Shown one piece after another: positions 46,884-57,935 of a stretch of 64,000 nt of DNA; the stretch's first letter is position 1, and each line of letters starts with the position of its first letter. The stretch is taken from contig NC_053046.1 in the NCBI RefSeq assembly GCF_003473485.1, positions 3,420,001 to 3,484,000 on the forward strand, read 5' to 3'. The notes below the pieces were generated by a model. The model was given only the letters and a program-made list of their open reading frames with translations. It ran no database searches and was not told the DNA's origin. A program made the position numbers and the translations under genes. This stretch comes from Medicago truncatula. Lineage: Eukaryota; Streptophyta; Magnoliopsida; Fabales; Fabaceae.

Positions 46884-48691
46884 GATGCTCCTCTCTCTTT
46901 TCTCACGATTTATCTTTGATTGATCACTTTTTGATTCAATTCAATTCAACAAAACCAAATAGTTTCTTCCAAGTTTAATTTTTTTTTTTTTTTTTTTTTT
47001 TATAATTTGAAATTGGGAATTTCGAATTACTTTACTATTGAAAATGGTGATCAATTAATTTATTTGATAGTTTAATTCAAAAAAAAAAGTTCGGTCAAAA
47101 AGAAACGCATTGAACATGATTCAGTATGACGTGTTGAATTGTCTATCGTCCTACGCACGCTCCATCGATGTGATTGAAGTGCTCCAAATAAGGAGCATTC
47201 GGGTTCCATTGCAGGATCGGAATGAACCGTTTAATGACGACAGATAAACCCGAAATTTTTTTAGATACTTTTCTCACCATCGATGAGCCCTCCATTATAC
47301 TCATATGGGATATATAACACTATCACACACATATTTTTTAACACAACCTATTGATTAAAATTCACATCGAATCCATCAAATTTATATGAAATTCACGTGA
47401 TTTGTTGGGACTCAAATGTGTTGAAAAGTGTGTGTTAACATGTGTGTTGCTGACATTTCTCATATACTCATTTTACTTCGTTCAAGTTTATTCGTTCAAA
47501 TTATATAATTCTATATTTGATTAGATCATATTTATATAATTTGGAGGGTTTACCACGTTTATATTATATAATATATGATCTAATTGAATATAAGATTTTT
47601 CTGTGATTCATATTGTACCAATAATTTATGTGGTGCACGGCGCTTAAAATAATCAATAAATTGGCATGTTTTAGTCCATTTGCAAACAACACCAAAAAAC
47701 TAACACATTTATCTAGTAGAAATGAACATTAAGCTATATGCAGTGTAATACAATTATTACAATTATAGGAAACATAATATCTTTACGGTTTGTATTGATG
47801 ATACACTGTCTGACTAGAATGATCGTTTGAACCAAATTGACGGTCGTCTCAACCACAGACACAAAAAGAGTGGACAATGTTGAGTGTTGATGTCGATCAA
47901 CTCAGATGGATGTGTTTGATTCACCTAGATGAAGCTCCATAACTAAAAGGATGCGAGAACTTTGCTCTCTATATTTGGTCAATATAATTCAAAAGGACCA
48001 ATCAAGTTAAAGGCTTCCTTGATGAGAACTTTTCAGGATATTCGAAAAACATTGATTCGGTCCAGGACATACGAAGAAGCTAGATTTGCATGCATGGATA
48101 TACCCAATGGAAAAATTAGTTTAACTATTTTTATAAATAAAAAATGAAAAAATAGTTTAGCATATACACGATCTTGTTGTTGTTTTATATCGTAGAGATT
48201 GTTGCTTTTAAATAATGTTACTGTTGTTTGTCGAACACAAAAAAGTATGACGAACAACATGTGAACGTTTAATTGAAACATTGAAAAGTGAAGATATATA
48301 ATCGATAAAAAAATATATTTGTGAAATAGTTAATGAAATCTAATCTCGGTATAACATTAAAGATATATTCTTGCATAGATACAAATAAAAAAAGAAAAAA
48401 AAAAAGCACACAAAACAATAAATAAATTTAAATGATAATTTAATTAGTAACATCATTAGACATTTTACTTTTTCCCTTAAAAAATAGACATTTTACTTTT
48501 TAAAAAATATCAATTATGCTAGTGTGCTAAAACCTTTTAGATTTAGGTTTGGTCCTAAGCAAGTAATTCTCAACATTAAAATCCATGAAGTTTCATTTCT
48601 TTTGGTGCACTCTCTTACATTACAAACCAAACCTTTATAAATCCTAACCTAGAATACAAAAATAGTTCTGATATAATTAACAAGTCTTCCT
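46884..48691. other. SM-gene promoter and spacer
   Basis: A poly-T run at about 46979-47002 lies just upstream of the start. 47325-47458 has inverted ends related to the MITE at 13500 (cacacacatattttttaaca / tgttaacatgtgtgttgctg). The rest is AT-rich; no gene found. Confidence 0.45.
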
Positions 48692-48711
48692 AGATACGGT
48701 AAACCTAAATA

Positions 48712-48763
48712 TATATCTAATATATGTAAAGTTTGGGGTTTGAATCCCAACCACCACAATAAA
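48712..48763 (+). mobile_element. short SINE remnant, 20-bp TSD
   Basis: Contains a B-box-like ggggtttgaatccc. Flanked by direct repeats at 48692-48711 and 48764-48783 (agatacggtaaac-c/t-taaata) that differ at one position. Only the 3' half of the SINE is present. Confidence 0.7.
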
Positions 48764-48824
48764 AGATACGGTAAACTTAAATACTTTGACCATTTTTTAT
48801 AGCTATTAAAGATTGCAGATGTAA

Positions 48825-48941
48825 GTCATGTGAGCATAGATAGGACAATGTATTATTATATGCAGGGGTCGTACCCCCGACACCCTACTTATTCACCTAA
48901 GGTGAATTCTAGCCACTAGACTACCTGACAAAAAAAAAAAA
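48825..48941 (+). mobile_element. tRNA-related SINE with poly-A, 13-bp TSD
   Basis: Has ggggtcgtacccccgac (B-box region) and a poly-A tail. Direct repeats attgcagatgtaa (48812-48824) and attgcagacgtaa (48942-48954) differ at one base. Confidence 0.8.
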
Positions 48942-49294
48942 ATTGCAGACGTAATTTTGTAGTTATCTTCATTTTTTTTTGTTGACAAATTTGTATTTAT
49001 CTTTTTAAATCTAAATGAAATAAATAAATCCTTAAAAAAAAAATGAAATAAATAAATAATAAACAAATGTGATATACATCAAGGTTTCTTCACCAAAAAA
49101 AAATGTCCTAGAAGAGAAAAAGAAGCTAGATGATAAATCTAGCGGGTAAGCTCTTCCTTGTTAATTAACAGCCTTTTCACCTATGTTCCGTTTGATATAT
49201 CCATAATCATATTCAACCGTATTTACAAAAAAGAAATGGAAAAAAAATGATATGGATATTGGAATTTAACATGAAATCTCACTATATACATTTC

Positions 49295-49984
49295 TCATTT
49301 TCTAATGAAGTGGACATCTCCTGATCGTTGATCAACATGCTTAATCCATCTATTATGAACAGCACGTCCCTTATGCTTCATGGCCGCAACAGAGTTGTCG
49401 CCACCAGCAGCCGAGAAGTGTGCCATATGAATTCCCTTCCCCACCGGAAGAAATACCGATCGAACAAGTCGCCGTGATCCCCGCGCCACCACGCTCCGCC
49501 ATATATAACCAGAATCCATCTTAGAAATAAAATTAGCATTTTTACATATCAACACAGCACCTTTACCACTCAACTTTGCTAACCTCAACACTCTTGTAAA
49601 ATCCTTTCTCCGAGAATCAACAACCAAGAAATCTATTCCTACTAAACCATCCATAACTTCTTCTGGTTCTCCAACTATAATCTCCGGCGACATACCAGCT
49701 TCTCCCATGTTTTTTGCATACTCTGATCTTGATTGTTCATCAGGAACTATGCACACGTGTCTTCCACCTGTGTGACCGCTTGCTATGGATAAACCAACAC
49801 TCGTTGGGATAACTCCGCCGTGTGACCATGTTTCTACTATCAGCTGAGCGTTCCATCCTGCTGCCATAGAGGATACCAGCTCCGCCGCACCGGATTCGCT
49901 AGAAAGGTGATTGATGGTGGTTATCGCTTGAACTGTGTCGATGTATGAGTTTGTTGCTCTCTCTGGGGACCATACTAGTTTCAT
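49295..49984 (-). CDS. DUF1442 protein, copy A
   Basis: Intronless, 229 residues from the ATG at 49984. The family (Arabidopsis At2g45360, At1g62840) is plant-wide, with a predicted Rossmann-like fold and no established function. Signature stretches: MKLVWSPERATNSYIDTVQA, SMAAGWNAQLIVETWSHGG, GLSIASGHTGGRHVCIVPDE, VVDSRRKDFTRVLRLAKLSG, GAVLICKNA and VRSVFLPVGKGIHMAH, ending NRWIKHVDQRSGDVHFIRK. This start is chosen because homologues begin MKLVWSPE. The frame stays open for 74 more codons upstream, but that part looks like 5' leader (N/T/H-rich low complexity). Very similar to copy B at 59314-60012, and their flanks match too. Confidence 0.93.
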   Translation of the reverse strand: MKLVWSPERATNSYIDTVQAITTINHLSSESGAAELVSSMAAGWNAQLIVETWSHGGVIPTSVGLSIASGHTGGRHVCIVPDEQSRSEYAKNMGEAGMSPEIIVGEPEEVMDGLVGIDFLVVDSRRKDFTRVLRLAKLSGKGAVLICKNANFISKMDSGYIWRSVVARGSRRLVRSVFLPVGKGIHMAHFSAAGGDNSVAAMKHKGRAVHNRWIKHVDQRSGDVHFIRK

Positions 49985-50593
49985 GTTGTTATTGCTATGT
50001 TTCTTTGTGTTGTGTTTGTGTTTTGTTGTGAATGTGAAATTGAAATTGTTGCTGCTTTGTGTTGGTTGTTGGAGTGTGGAATGGAAGAAATGGGTGTAGT
50101 GGGTTATATTTATGGGTGTTAAGGGACAAAACATTTGACTTTTCGTCTTTGGGCTATGTTTCGTAACGTATTGGATTACGATAGCAAGTTGCACTGTTCT
50201 TCTCACATTTTCTCGGTGCTTTAATCACCGTGTTAGTTTTAAAATAGTCCCTTTCTGTTGGTGGTTTTGGAATTTAGTGGTAGTTCTGTTCATTACTTTT
50301 CTTCTAGTTGCAGTTAAAAGTCTTTGTGGACCAGGTGCAGTGATTGGATATTTTCTACTCCTACAAAATATCTGACTGACACAAAATATCAAAACTTAAT
50401 ACCTATCTTACGAGTCATGACTACGACTGCTCTTTATTATTTGGTTTAATGTTAATTAACAAAGAGTAAGTATTTACAACTTTTTTTTTTTTTTTTTGAG
50501 CAATTTTACAACTTGCTTTTGTTTATACAAAATTTAATCTGTTTTGCAAAAAAAACAATATTTGTAGTCAATTTAAACAGTTTATTAACAATT

Positions 50594-50702
50594 TCAAAGA
50601 AAACTTTGTCGTAAACATTTCTTTTAAAAATGGTTTCGGGAAAATGTCAAAGAAAAACTTTGTCGGAAACATTTGTTTAAAAAAATGGTTTCGGCAAAAT
50701 GT
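50594..50702. repeat. 55-bp tandem duplication
   Basis: Two copies of 'caaagaaaaactttgtcg-aaacatt-aaaaatggtttcgg', head to tail, upstream of DUF1442 copy A. Confidence 0.8.
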
Positions 50703-51239
50703 AATTCAAAACTGAAAATTATTTTTTTATTATAATTTTTTAAAGGAGTTAGTAGTATACTTATATGATTGATGGCATGAATGTGTAAATTAATCTTTTT
50801 ACAAAAGGATATATCATCTCCATTTAATATCATCTTTGTTTCTTTTATTTAGAGAAATAAAAAGACAATAAAACTTGAAAAATATACAAATAATTAATAA
50901 TGATAAGACCTAATATTTACTTTTTTGTATCTCTCTCTCTCACTAAATCATATTTTTCGTTTATTTTTAACAAATTGAGAGGATCTTCACTTTTTCTAAA
51001 CTAAACCGTCGTGTTGAACTGACCAACAAAACCCTCCCTCGTGAGAATTTAATTGATGCATTAATTCTACCAAAAAATTAGTTAGTCTTTACAAACCCGT
51101 TCTTCATGTTAAATTAAAATAATAATAAAAAGGAACAAAAAAAAAAAGGTGTGAAAGAGAACACAACGGTCAAGGAGTGAAAGATGCAAGACTTGACGAA
51201 TAATAGTAAGACCAGGACATGAAAATTGAAAAATCCAGA

Positions 51240-51780
51240 AGAAAACTGTCAAATGGATACCGTTTAAGATTATTCCCAGCAAGAAATTGATCTTGTCTTT
51301 GGGACTAATTCAGAGGTTACATCATTCGTAATTAATTAATGATAGTATGAAGAATGAGTGGGGTCGAAGTCTTTGCAAAGGTGCAAGCAGTATCTTTTTT
51401 CACAAGAAACTTAGTTAATGCATTGCTTAAACCCACCACCAACTTAGCGGAGGATCCCCCTCCCAAATGGTCAATGTTTTATGAGGTATTCTTCCATCAT
51501 GGTTACAAGATCAAATCAATAATATTTAGTCACAAATATATAAAGATTCTTCTTAAAATATTCAATCATCTTTTTTATCAATTTCTTTTTTATTATTAAA
51601 AAAAATATTTCTTTATATATGTGTAACCAAATACTTTTTCCTTGATCATGTGACCATATTAAAATTTCTCATATTTTCTTGGGTGCTACGATTAGAGTCA
51701 CAATCATTCCACGAATCAATGCTCACCGTTTCATCCATTATGATATTTTAACGTCAGCAATTAGGTTCTCATCTTAATCT
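51240..51780. other. conserved non-genic block, partner of 61560-61915
   Basis: Highly similar between the two duplicated segments: 'ggtcgaagtctttg-aaagg', 'gcaagcagtatcttttttca', 'gggtgctacgattagagtca', 'tcatccatta'. Minus-strand frames read MDETV...SWNDCDSNRSTQ and KFLVKKDTACTF-KTST in both copies. It may be part of a small unrecognised gene or a conserved regulatory stretch. Confidence 0.5.
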
Positions 51781-51935
51781 TAATTGACTAGTGAAATCAC
51801 ATCTATGCCTCTATATTTACATTCACACAGCAGTACGACTTGTGTTATTTCCCCTAAAAAGTCACATGTGTTATTATATAATGATACCAATGAACCTCCA
51901 TAAATCATTTGAGCACCCAGTTTTTTTTCTTCTAA

Positions 51936-52797
51936 GACCATGTATAATGGGAAAAAAATTTCAATACCCTTCAACATCCACTTTTTCAATTCTCAACACT
52001 CCACATCATTTTCTCTCTCATAATTCAACACTCATTCAATTTTTACTCTCCAATGATTTTTTCATTCAACACCCTACCCCACCACCTTTTATTTCTTATT
52101 CTTATTTAATTTTATATTTTTGTTTTTATAATTACCTAAAATTATCGATTATAATTAAATTAAAATAATACAATTAACTATTAATTTTTTAGTTTTTTTG
52201 AAAAAACAAAATTTTGTAAAATAATTTATTTTTATTTTCTTAACTTAAAATGCGACACACAAATAACTTAAAATGCAAGACAACAAACTAAACACGCAAC
52301 ACACAAATAACTTAAAATGGAAGACAACAAACTAAGCATACAACACACAAATTGATTATTATTGGGATCCATTTCATTAAACAAAGACTAAAACTTCAAA
52401 AGAAATTCTAATTATAAGATTAAGAGAGGGAAAAATATGATTTTTTTTTGTGTCCAAATCAAATGATCCAAGTCTCTATTTATAGAGGAAAAAAATTACG
52501 AATTTTGGTAAAAAAAATAAAAATCATTTGCAATGAAATAATTGAGTCCAAATTATTAAGAAGATAAAAATCCAAGCAGCCAATCGTAACAAGCCACATG
52601 TCACAACCTTTATCCATTGCACTTTCTCTCTCCGCGTTCTGCAACGCCCACGCACCCTGTCGGCGCGTGCATCACACGCGCCCAGATCAACGGCCAGAAA
52701 AACAACGCGTGACATACGTGGCAGGGTTTCAACTTATTGAATTTGTTCATCATCTCTCTCCTCTTCCCTCATTTTCAATAGGTCATTGGAGATGGTC
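51936..52797. mobile_element. PIF/Harbinger-like non-autonomous element, TAA TSD
   Basis: 862 bp between taa (51933-51935) and taa (52798-52800). Ends gaccatgtataatgg and ccattg-type 'cattggagatggtc' are imperfect inverted repeats. Near 52240-52350 there is a tandem pair of about 50 bp (acaaataacttaaaatg...). 52610-52720 is strikingly GC-rich (ctgtcggcgcgtgcatcacac) compared with the rest. No transposase. 3-bp TAA/TTA duplications are typical of this superfamily. Confidence 0.75.
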
Positions 52798-52800
52798 TAA

Positions 52801-53191
52801 GTTTTTGTTTTTGTTTATATATAGAAAATTATACAGAAATAAATGGTAAATAAACAATAAACTACGTGATTAACCTTTTTTGATGACAAAATCAATCATC
52901 TTAAAAATAACATTCATGAAACTTATGTTTGGCCCTTTGTTATAAGTAGTTTTAAGGATTACCTATCCTACAATAAAAGCTTCACTTCCCAATCCCACAA
53001 GTGATAAATTATTTTTTGAAAGCATACATTACCTTCTCCTCCCTCAAAAGCAAAAATTCATAACATCAAGTTAGAATCAATTTTACTTAAGACCAAATTA
53101 AACATTGATTGAAATCAAGTGTGAGTGATTGTGTCTCACATCGACTATAAATGGAGAAAAAAAAATTATAGTTATTGATATTTAATAACCC
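52801..53191. other. AT-rich spacer
   Basis: No gene. Contains the first of two copies of 'atagttattgatatttaata' (53168 and 53210) that flank the left end of the next element. Confidence 0.4.
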
Positions 53192-53669
53192 TGGGACCGC
53201 TCCAATAATATATAGTTATTGATATTTAATAAAAGGCAAATCATAAAAAAAAAAAAAAAAAAAAATTATTAGATCTTTCTATATGTTTAAAAAGAAACAA
53301 AATACTCCATTGCATGTACTTCCAATGTCCACACTCAAAGATACGATGTCCGAAATCGTGTAAAAAATGCACATATTTTTTGAAATTCCTTCCAACTTTT
53401 GAAATTGTGGTCGAACACCATAGAAGTTTTCTTTTCAATATTAAGCTTATGTTTGCTTCCACGTTTGGAGTAGTTATAATTAATTCCAGAGGTGCAAAAT
53501 ATTTTAACATGTTTGTTGGAAAGTTTGGAAAGCGTCGAGAGTTTGAGTGATTATGTCACACATAGTTAAGGCGATTTTTTTTACCAATTTTTCTATCTAG
53601 AATAAATAATTAAGGAGATTTTTGAAAAAATAATAGTTAACATTGCATTCAATTATCGGAGCGGTCCCA
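53192..53669. mobile_element. unclassified element with 18-bp inverted ends
   Basis: Left end tgggaccgctccaataat and right end attatcggagcggtccca are inverted repeats with one mismatch, 478 bp apart. The interior has overlapping open frames on both strands (53241-53550) without a family match. No clear target duplication. Confidence 0.5.
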
Positions 53670-54506
53670 AAGTCAATCAGTCCAATATAAGATTTTAAGC
53701 TTTAAAATTTTGGGATCAATTTGTATCCCCTCCGGCCAATCTTCTCATGTGGTCTGTCCTGCGGTAGTTACAACCATTGAATCTATACACGAATGAGAGA
53801 GAAAAAGTAAAATAAAGTAATTAAAAAGTCTCAACTATTGAATCGCCGCATGAGAGATGGCAGCACATCTTATGCAAGAGATGATCCTTGTCCAAAATTT
53901 TGTTTCATAAAAAGGCCACAAATAGTCATGTCTTCCCTATCCTAGTTTTTTTTTATTGACAAAGCTAACCTAAGTTGAAACCTTGAATCCAAACAAAACT
54001 TATTATTTTTTAAAATAACATTACGAATTCTTCAAGAATAAAGAGCAGTCACTCACAATGCACTATTTGCCACAATTCAAGGAGGTGTGACTGAAAAATA
54101 GGAAGTGAACAAATAAATCATGCAATTAAAACTTGTCGGTTGTGTCAAAAATTCTTGATGCTATTTTTCTAGAAAAATAGCATTTTCCTTTTTTATATGT
54201 TATTAAAATTTTCCTTTTGTTATCTTTTTCCTTTTTTATGAGGTATCACTATAAAAAATATTTTAGGGCATTGCCAAACCTAAAATCAAAATGCCTTGTC
54301 CCAAGATGTCCATTTTTTTTAGTTGCTGGCTACTTGGTATCTTTTGTCCTATTGGTATACAACCAACCAACACCAATGTTGAGCTCTCTGCAATTCCTTA
54401 TGGTTTTCAGTCTTCACATGATCTGGGAAGTTGGTTTTGGGATTGGTTTAGGAATCTGACTCACAAATAACTTATCAATGCAATTTGTTTGTGTTTTATA
54501 CTTGGT
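53670..54506. other. spacer
   Basis: AT-rich; nothing recognised. The plus-strand frame at 54217-54459 has no family look. Confidence 0.4.
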
Positions 54507-55209
54507 AGGGCTGGAAATGCGGCTCGACCCGATAAAAATTAAATCACCTCGAAATTCAACTCAAGTTCGTCACGATCTTTTTTTTCCAACTCAAATTCGA
54601 CTCAATTCAAGCTCACGAACAACTCGGTTCGACTCAATAACTCGAATCAAAAGAACCAAAACTAAAAAAAAATAAAAAATGAAAATGTAGCCAAACACCA
54701 TAACAATAAAATAATGCGATTGGCTGAGAACAAATTTGTTCTTAAAACAAAGTACTCCAGCTTTTCTTTTATTATAGCCAATCCAGCTTTCAATTGTTTG
54801 AAAACTTACCGATGTGGGACTATTCTCATATAATGGTTTCATGGTTTGAACTTTGAAAGCATTTTGTACATCGCTGTGTTATAGTTCTAAACATTCATTT
54901 GTCACTTTTTTAGTTAATTTTTTTTCATAATATCTTCATGTTTAGGAACCTATAGTTTTAATTTTGTGGGCTAATTTAAGTAGTACGATACAAGCTAAGT
55001 GTATGAGTGTGTGTATATATAATCGAGTTGGCTCATGAACCAAACGAGTCAGACTATATATAGCTCAAGTCCAACTCATTTATTTAACGAACTTAATTTT
55101 TATTTAACTCAAGTTCGATTCATTTGGTTCAAGAATCGAGTTCAACGAACTAATTACCAAATCGAATCTCAAACTATTTTCGAGTTGGTTCGGTTTAACG
55201 CCAGCCTAG
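54507..55209. repeat. possible hAT-like non-autonomous element
   Basis: Starts agggctggaaatgcggctcg and ends cgccagcct, with short inverted tips. Inside are many 'ctcgaa/ttcgag', 'aactcaagttcg' and 'cgaaccaa' phrases in both orientations, a pattern I know from small hAT-type plant elements. No target duplication confirmed. Confidence 0.45.
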
Positions 55210-55932
55210 TGAAATAGAAACTACGGGCCCAATTTAACCCCTGTAACATGTTGAATTCTGCTCATTACCGAAACCGTATTGCTCATTTCCAAAGTAAATG
55301 TCCAAAATACCCATGCACATGTTAACATGCGTAGCGTGACTTAAGTTGCGCTATGTCCTGTTATTAGCCCAGGCAGAACCTCATTATGCATCACTTTCAA
55401 ACACAACACACACACAAATCTCAATTTTCTCTCAAATTACCCAACTCCAAAATTCCTTCAACTTCAAATCAAACAACACTCCAACAACAAAAACAAGTAA
55501 GCTATCACTTAAATTATGTTGGTATGATAGATTTTTTCATTTAATCTAGAAGTTTTTAGGTTTATTGTTTTGTTAAAATTTTAATTTTTTTTTGCAAGAA
55601 ATGATAGAATGTTACATGCAAATGACTTATAGTGCTTAATTGTTATGATGTTTAGATACTATGTTAGATTTTTTACATTTAGATTAGATTTTTTACATTT
55701 AGATTAGATTTTTTTAGATTTAGGGTTTGTTTAATTTTATTTTTTTGCAAGATATGACCCAATGTTACATGCAAATGAGTAATATTGCTTAATTATTTAG
55801 ATGTTTGCATGTTTATGTTGTAGTTATCATTTTTAAAGTTTATGTATAATTTGCACTCCAAGTGTTTGATAAAATGTTGGAATGAGTTTTTCATTGATTG
55901 TGTTTAGTTTCTTATTGTGTAGATTTGAAGCA

Positions 55933-56181
55933 ATGGCCGGGTGGGTCGACGTTCATGCAGAATTCAACGGCGGAGAACCTCAGAGGTTGAAGGTTCGGCG
56001 CCTTGATGTAACGTTAAGAGGTCTCAAGGATCAACTGAATGAATTCAACCAAGGAGTCAACCCCAAAGACGCAAGGAGGGTGGAATACGTTCGGTATAAA
56101 TGTCCAACGCTTGACGAGGGGAGAGTATCATTCACTTGGGTTGAGTTAAAGAACGACGAAAACGTGACGAGTATGTTTTGA
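55933..56181 (+). pseudogene. N-terminal piece of Mutator-like transposase
   Basis: 82 codons (MAGWVDVHAEFNGGEP, then RRLDVTLRGLKDQLNEFNQG, then VEYVRYKCP and VSFTWVELKNDENV, SMF, stop). From memory this resembles the small N-terminal domain found in front of plant MULE transposases. Right after the stop, another frame reads LRSIEDIINSLIPLED, which normally follows at some distance, so an internal deletion has joined separated parts. A 5' leader intron ends at 55920. Likely transcribed once as part of the element; not a host gene. Confidence 0.6.
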
Positions 56182-56242
56182 GATCAATTGAAGATATCAT
56201 CAACAGCTTGATTCCGCTAGAAGATCGTCATTAGTTAGGGTA

Positions 56243-56576
56243 AGGTGCATTCCAACTACAACAATTGTCTTACCTCTGAAATGAGGTAATTCAAACTTGC
56301 CAAACGACCATGACTCAAGTATTAAGCCCAGCGTTCATATTTTTCCTTTGAAAAGATTAAATTCTTGTTATGCTGGTTTAGATGAAGGTATTAAGTGTCA
56401 ATGAATGAACCTCATTTCGTTGGCACTTGAATACCATCATCTAAAGCAAGCCTAACAAAAATTTATTATTTTCAAAGAAAAAACATGAACGCGGGGCGAA
56501 ATGCTTGAGTCATGTTGTTTGGCCAGTTTAAATTTACCTCATTCAAAGGTAAGACAATTGTTGTAGTTAGAATGCA
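56243..56576 (+). ncRNA. long near-perfect hairpin 1 (candidate small-RNA precursor)
   Basis: About 334 nt folding into one stem with arms of about 160 nt. The left arm starts aggtgcattccaactacaac and the right arm ends gttgtagttagaatgcac. Mid-stem pairs include caaacgaccatgactcaag with cttgagtcatgttgtttgg, and agcgttcatatttttcctttg with caaagaaaaaacatgaacg. The loop lies near 56405-56420 (tgaatgaacctcatttcg). Stem regularity is like young miRNA or siRNA hairpin loci. Strand is assumed from the transposon's coding exon. Confidence 0.6.
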
Positions 56577-56822
56577 CATTCCAACTACAACAATTGTCTT
56601 ACTCTGGATGGGGCAATTCAAACTTGTTAATCGACAGGACTCCAACATTCGATAAGCCTCTTGAACACTGGTATTCAAGTGTCAAGGAATGCACTTCATT
56701 CTTTTGACACTTGAATACCATCATTCAAGATGTTGATCGTATATTGGAGTCCTGCTGCTTAGCAAAATTGAATTTGCCCCATTCAGTGGTAAGATAATTG
56801 TTGCAGTTGGAAGGTACATTCC
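56571..56822 (+). ncRNA. long near-perfect hairpin 2 (candidate small-RNA precursor)
   Basis: About 252 nt with arms of about 120 nt. The left arm runs from aatgcacattccaactacaa through gacaggactccaacattcg to ggtattcaagtgtcaagga. The right arm runs from ttgacacttgaatacc through tattggagtcctgctgc to gcagttggaaggtacattcc. It follows hairpin 1 directly, and all four arms begin or end with versions of the same block (cattccaactacaacaattg), so the two hairpins are related by duplication. Confidence 0.6.
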
Positions 56823-57057
56823 ATAATATGTAATGTAATGATAAGAACATGTATTACTGAGAATCAGCTATATAAGTTATTTATTGAATTTTTATTTGAA
56901 TTCACGCTGTCGCAATTTTTATTCGAATTTGCGCTGAATTTATTATAAAAGAAACAATTAACATTTACATTTTATTAATATAAATGCAAACATAAAATAA
57001 ATGCAATCAATCATAAAATATCATTTTATTAATATAATTCTTATTACATTTACAATA

Positions 57058-57210
57058 GGGTAAAACTAAATCTGCGAAAAAATAAAAACCACCAGAAAAC
57101 CTACCTCCGTGGCGTAAAACTAAAAGAAAACCCCCAGAAAACCGACCTTCCAGTGGTAAAACTAAAAGAAAACCACCAGAAAACCTAGCTCCCTGGGGTA
57201 AAACTAAATC
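57058..57210. repeat. 42-bp minisatellite
   Basis: Three to four head-to-tail units starting taaaactaaa and containing 'accRccagaaaacc' and a G-rich end (cctggggt). On the minus strand it is an open frame encoding GRFSGGFLLVLP-type repeats. Part of the Mutator-like element. Confidence 0.8.
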
Positions 57211-57787
57211 TGCACATTTAGTTTTACGCAATCTGGTTCTTTTTTCAAGAAAACTGCTCACTACTTATCTTTTCCCCAGCATTCCCACTACTTATCATTC
57301 TTTCTCTTTTTACACCAAAATAAGAAGGAAAGGAACAAGATTCATGGGGGAGAGAGTGGGGAGGAGAGTGAGAATGTGAGTTGGTGTGAGGAAATGGGGA
57401 AGTTTAGAGGTGTATTTATAGCGGGAGATTGTAACATATGTTATATTTACCATAAATAGGGTCAAAAAACGTGTTAAATCTTAACAAAAACGTGTAAAAA
57501 CAATTAAAATGCATTGAACAAAGTCAAAAAAACGTGTGTTCTTGAGGCTAGGATTAACACTAGCGCGAGTTAACTCACGCCCAGGTTAACACTAGCGTGA
57601 GTTAACTCACGCCAGTTTGGCCGGTGGTCAAGAACACGTTTTATGAACTTTGGTCGGTTATTCAACACTTTTATTGAGTTTTACACGTTTTGTTTTACTG
57701 TTTTTGACTGAATTTAGTGCATATGAAACCTATGCACTAAATAATTTTCAATTAGGCTTTTATTCTTATTTTTTGGTTACATTTAAT

Positions 57788-57935
57788 TTAGTCCTTTATT
57801 CTAAATTATTTTATTAACTTTATTCTAAATTATTTTATTAACTTTATTCTAATTTTATTTATTAACTTTATTCTAAATTAGTTTATTTACTTTATTCTAA
57901 ATTAGTTTATTTACTTTATTCTAAATTATTTATGC
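57788..57935. repeat. short AT-rich tandem repeats
   Basis: Five or more units of 'tttattctaaattaKttta' with variable spacers, inside the Mutator-like element. Confidence 0.8.

Larger units (their letters stand above)
49110..51790. repeat. duplicated segment, copy A
   Basis: Matches 59070-61915 from the 3' flank of the DUF1442 gene (gaagagaaaaag...gggtaagctctt) through the gene, its upstream region (ggattacgatagc; ttctgttggtggttttgga) and a conserved block at 51240-51780. Local differences include about 170 extra bp here near 51490-51660. Confidence 0.85.

Noticed and set aside
49985-50206. N-terminal extension of DUF1442 copy A
   Set aside because: The open leader is low-complexity, no copy-B counterpart starts there, and homologues begin MKLVWSPE.
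52524-52849. Frames on both strands
   Set aside because: Within the GC-rich part of the Harbinger-like element; no family features.
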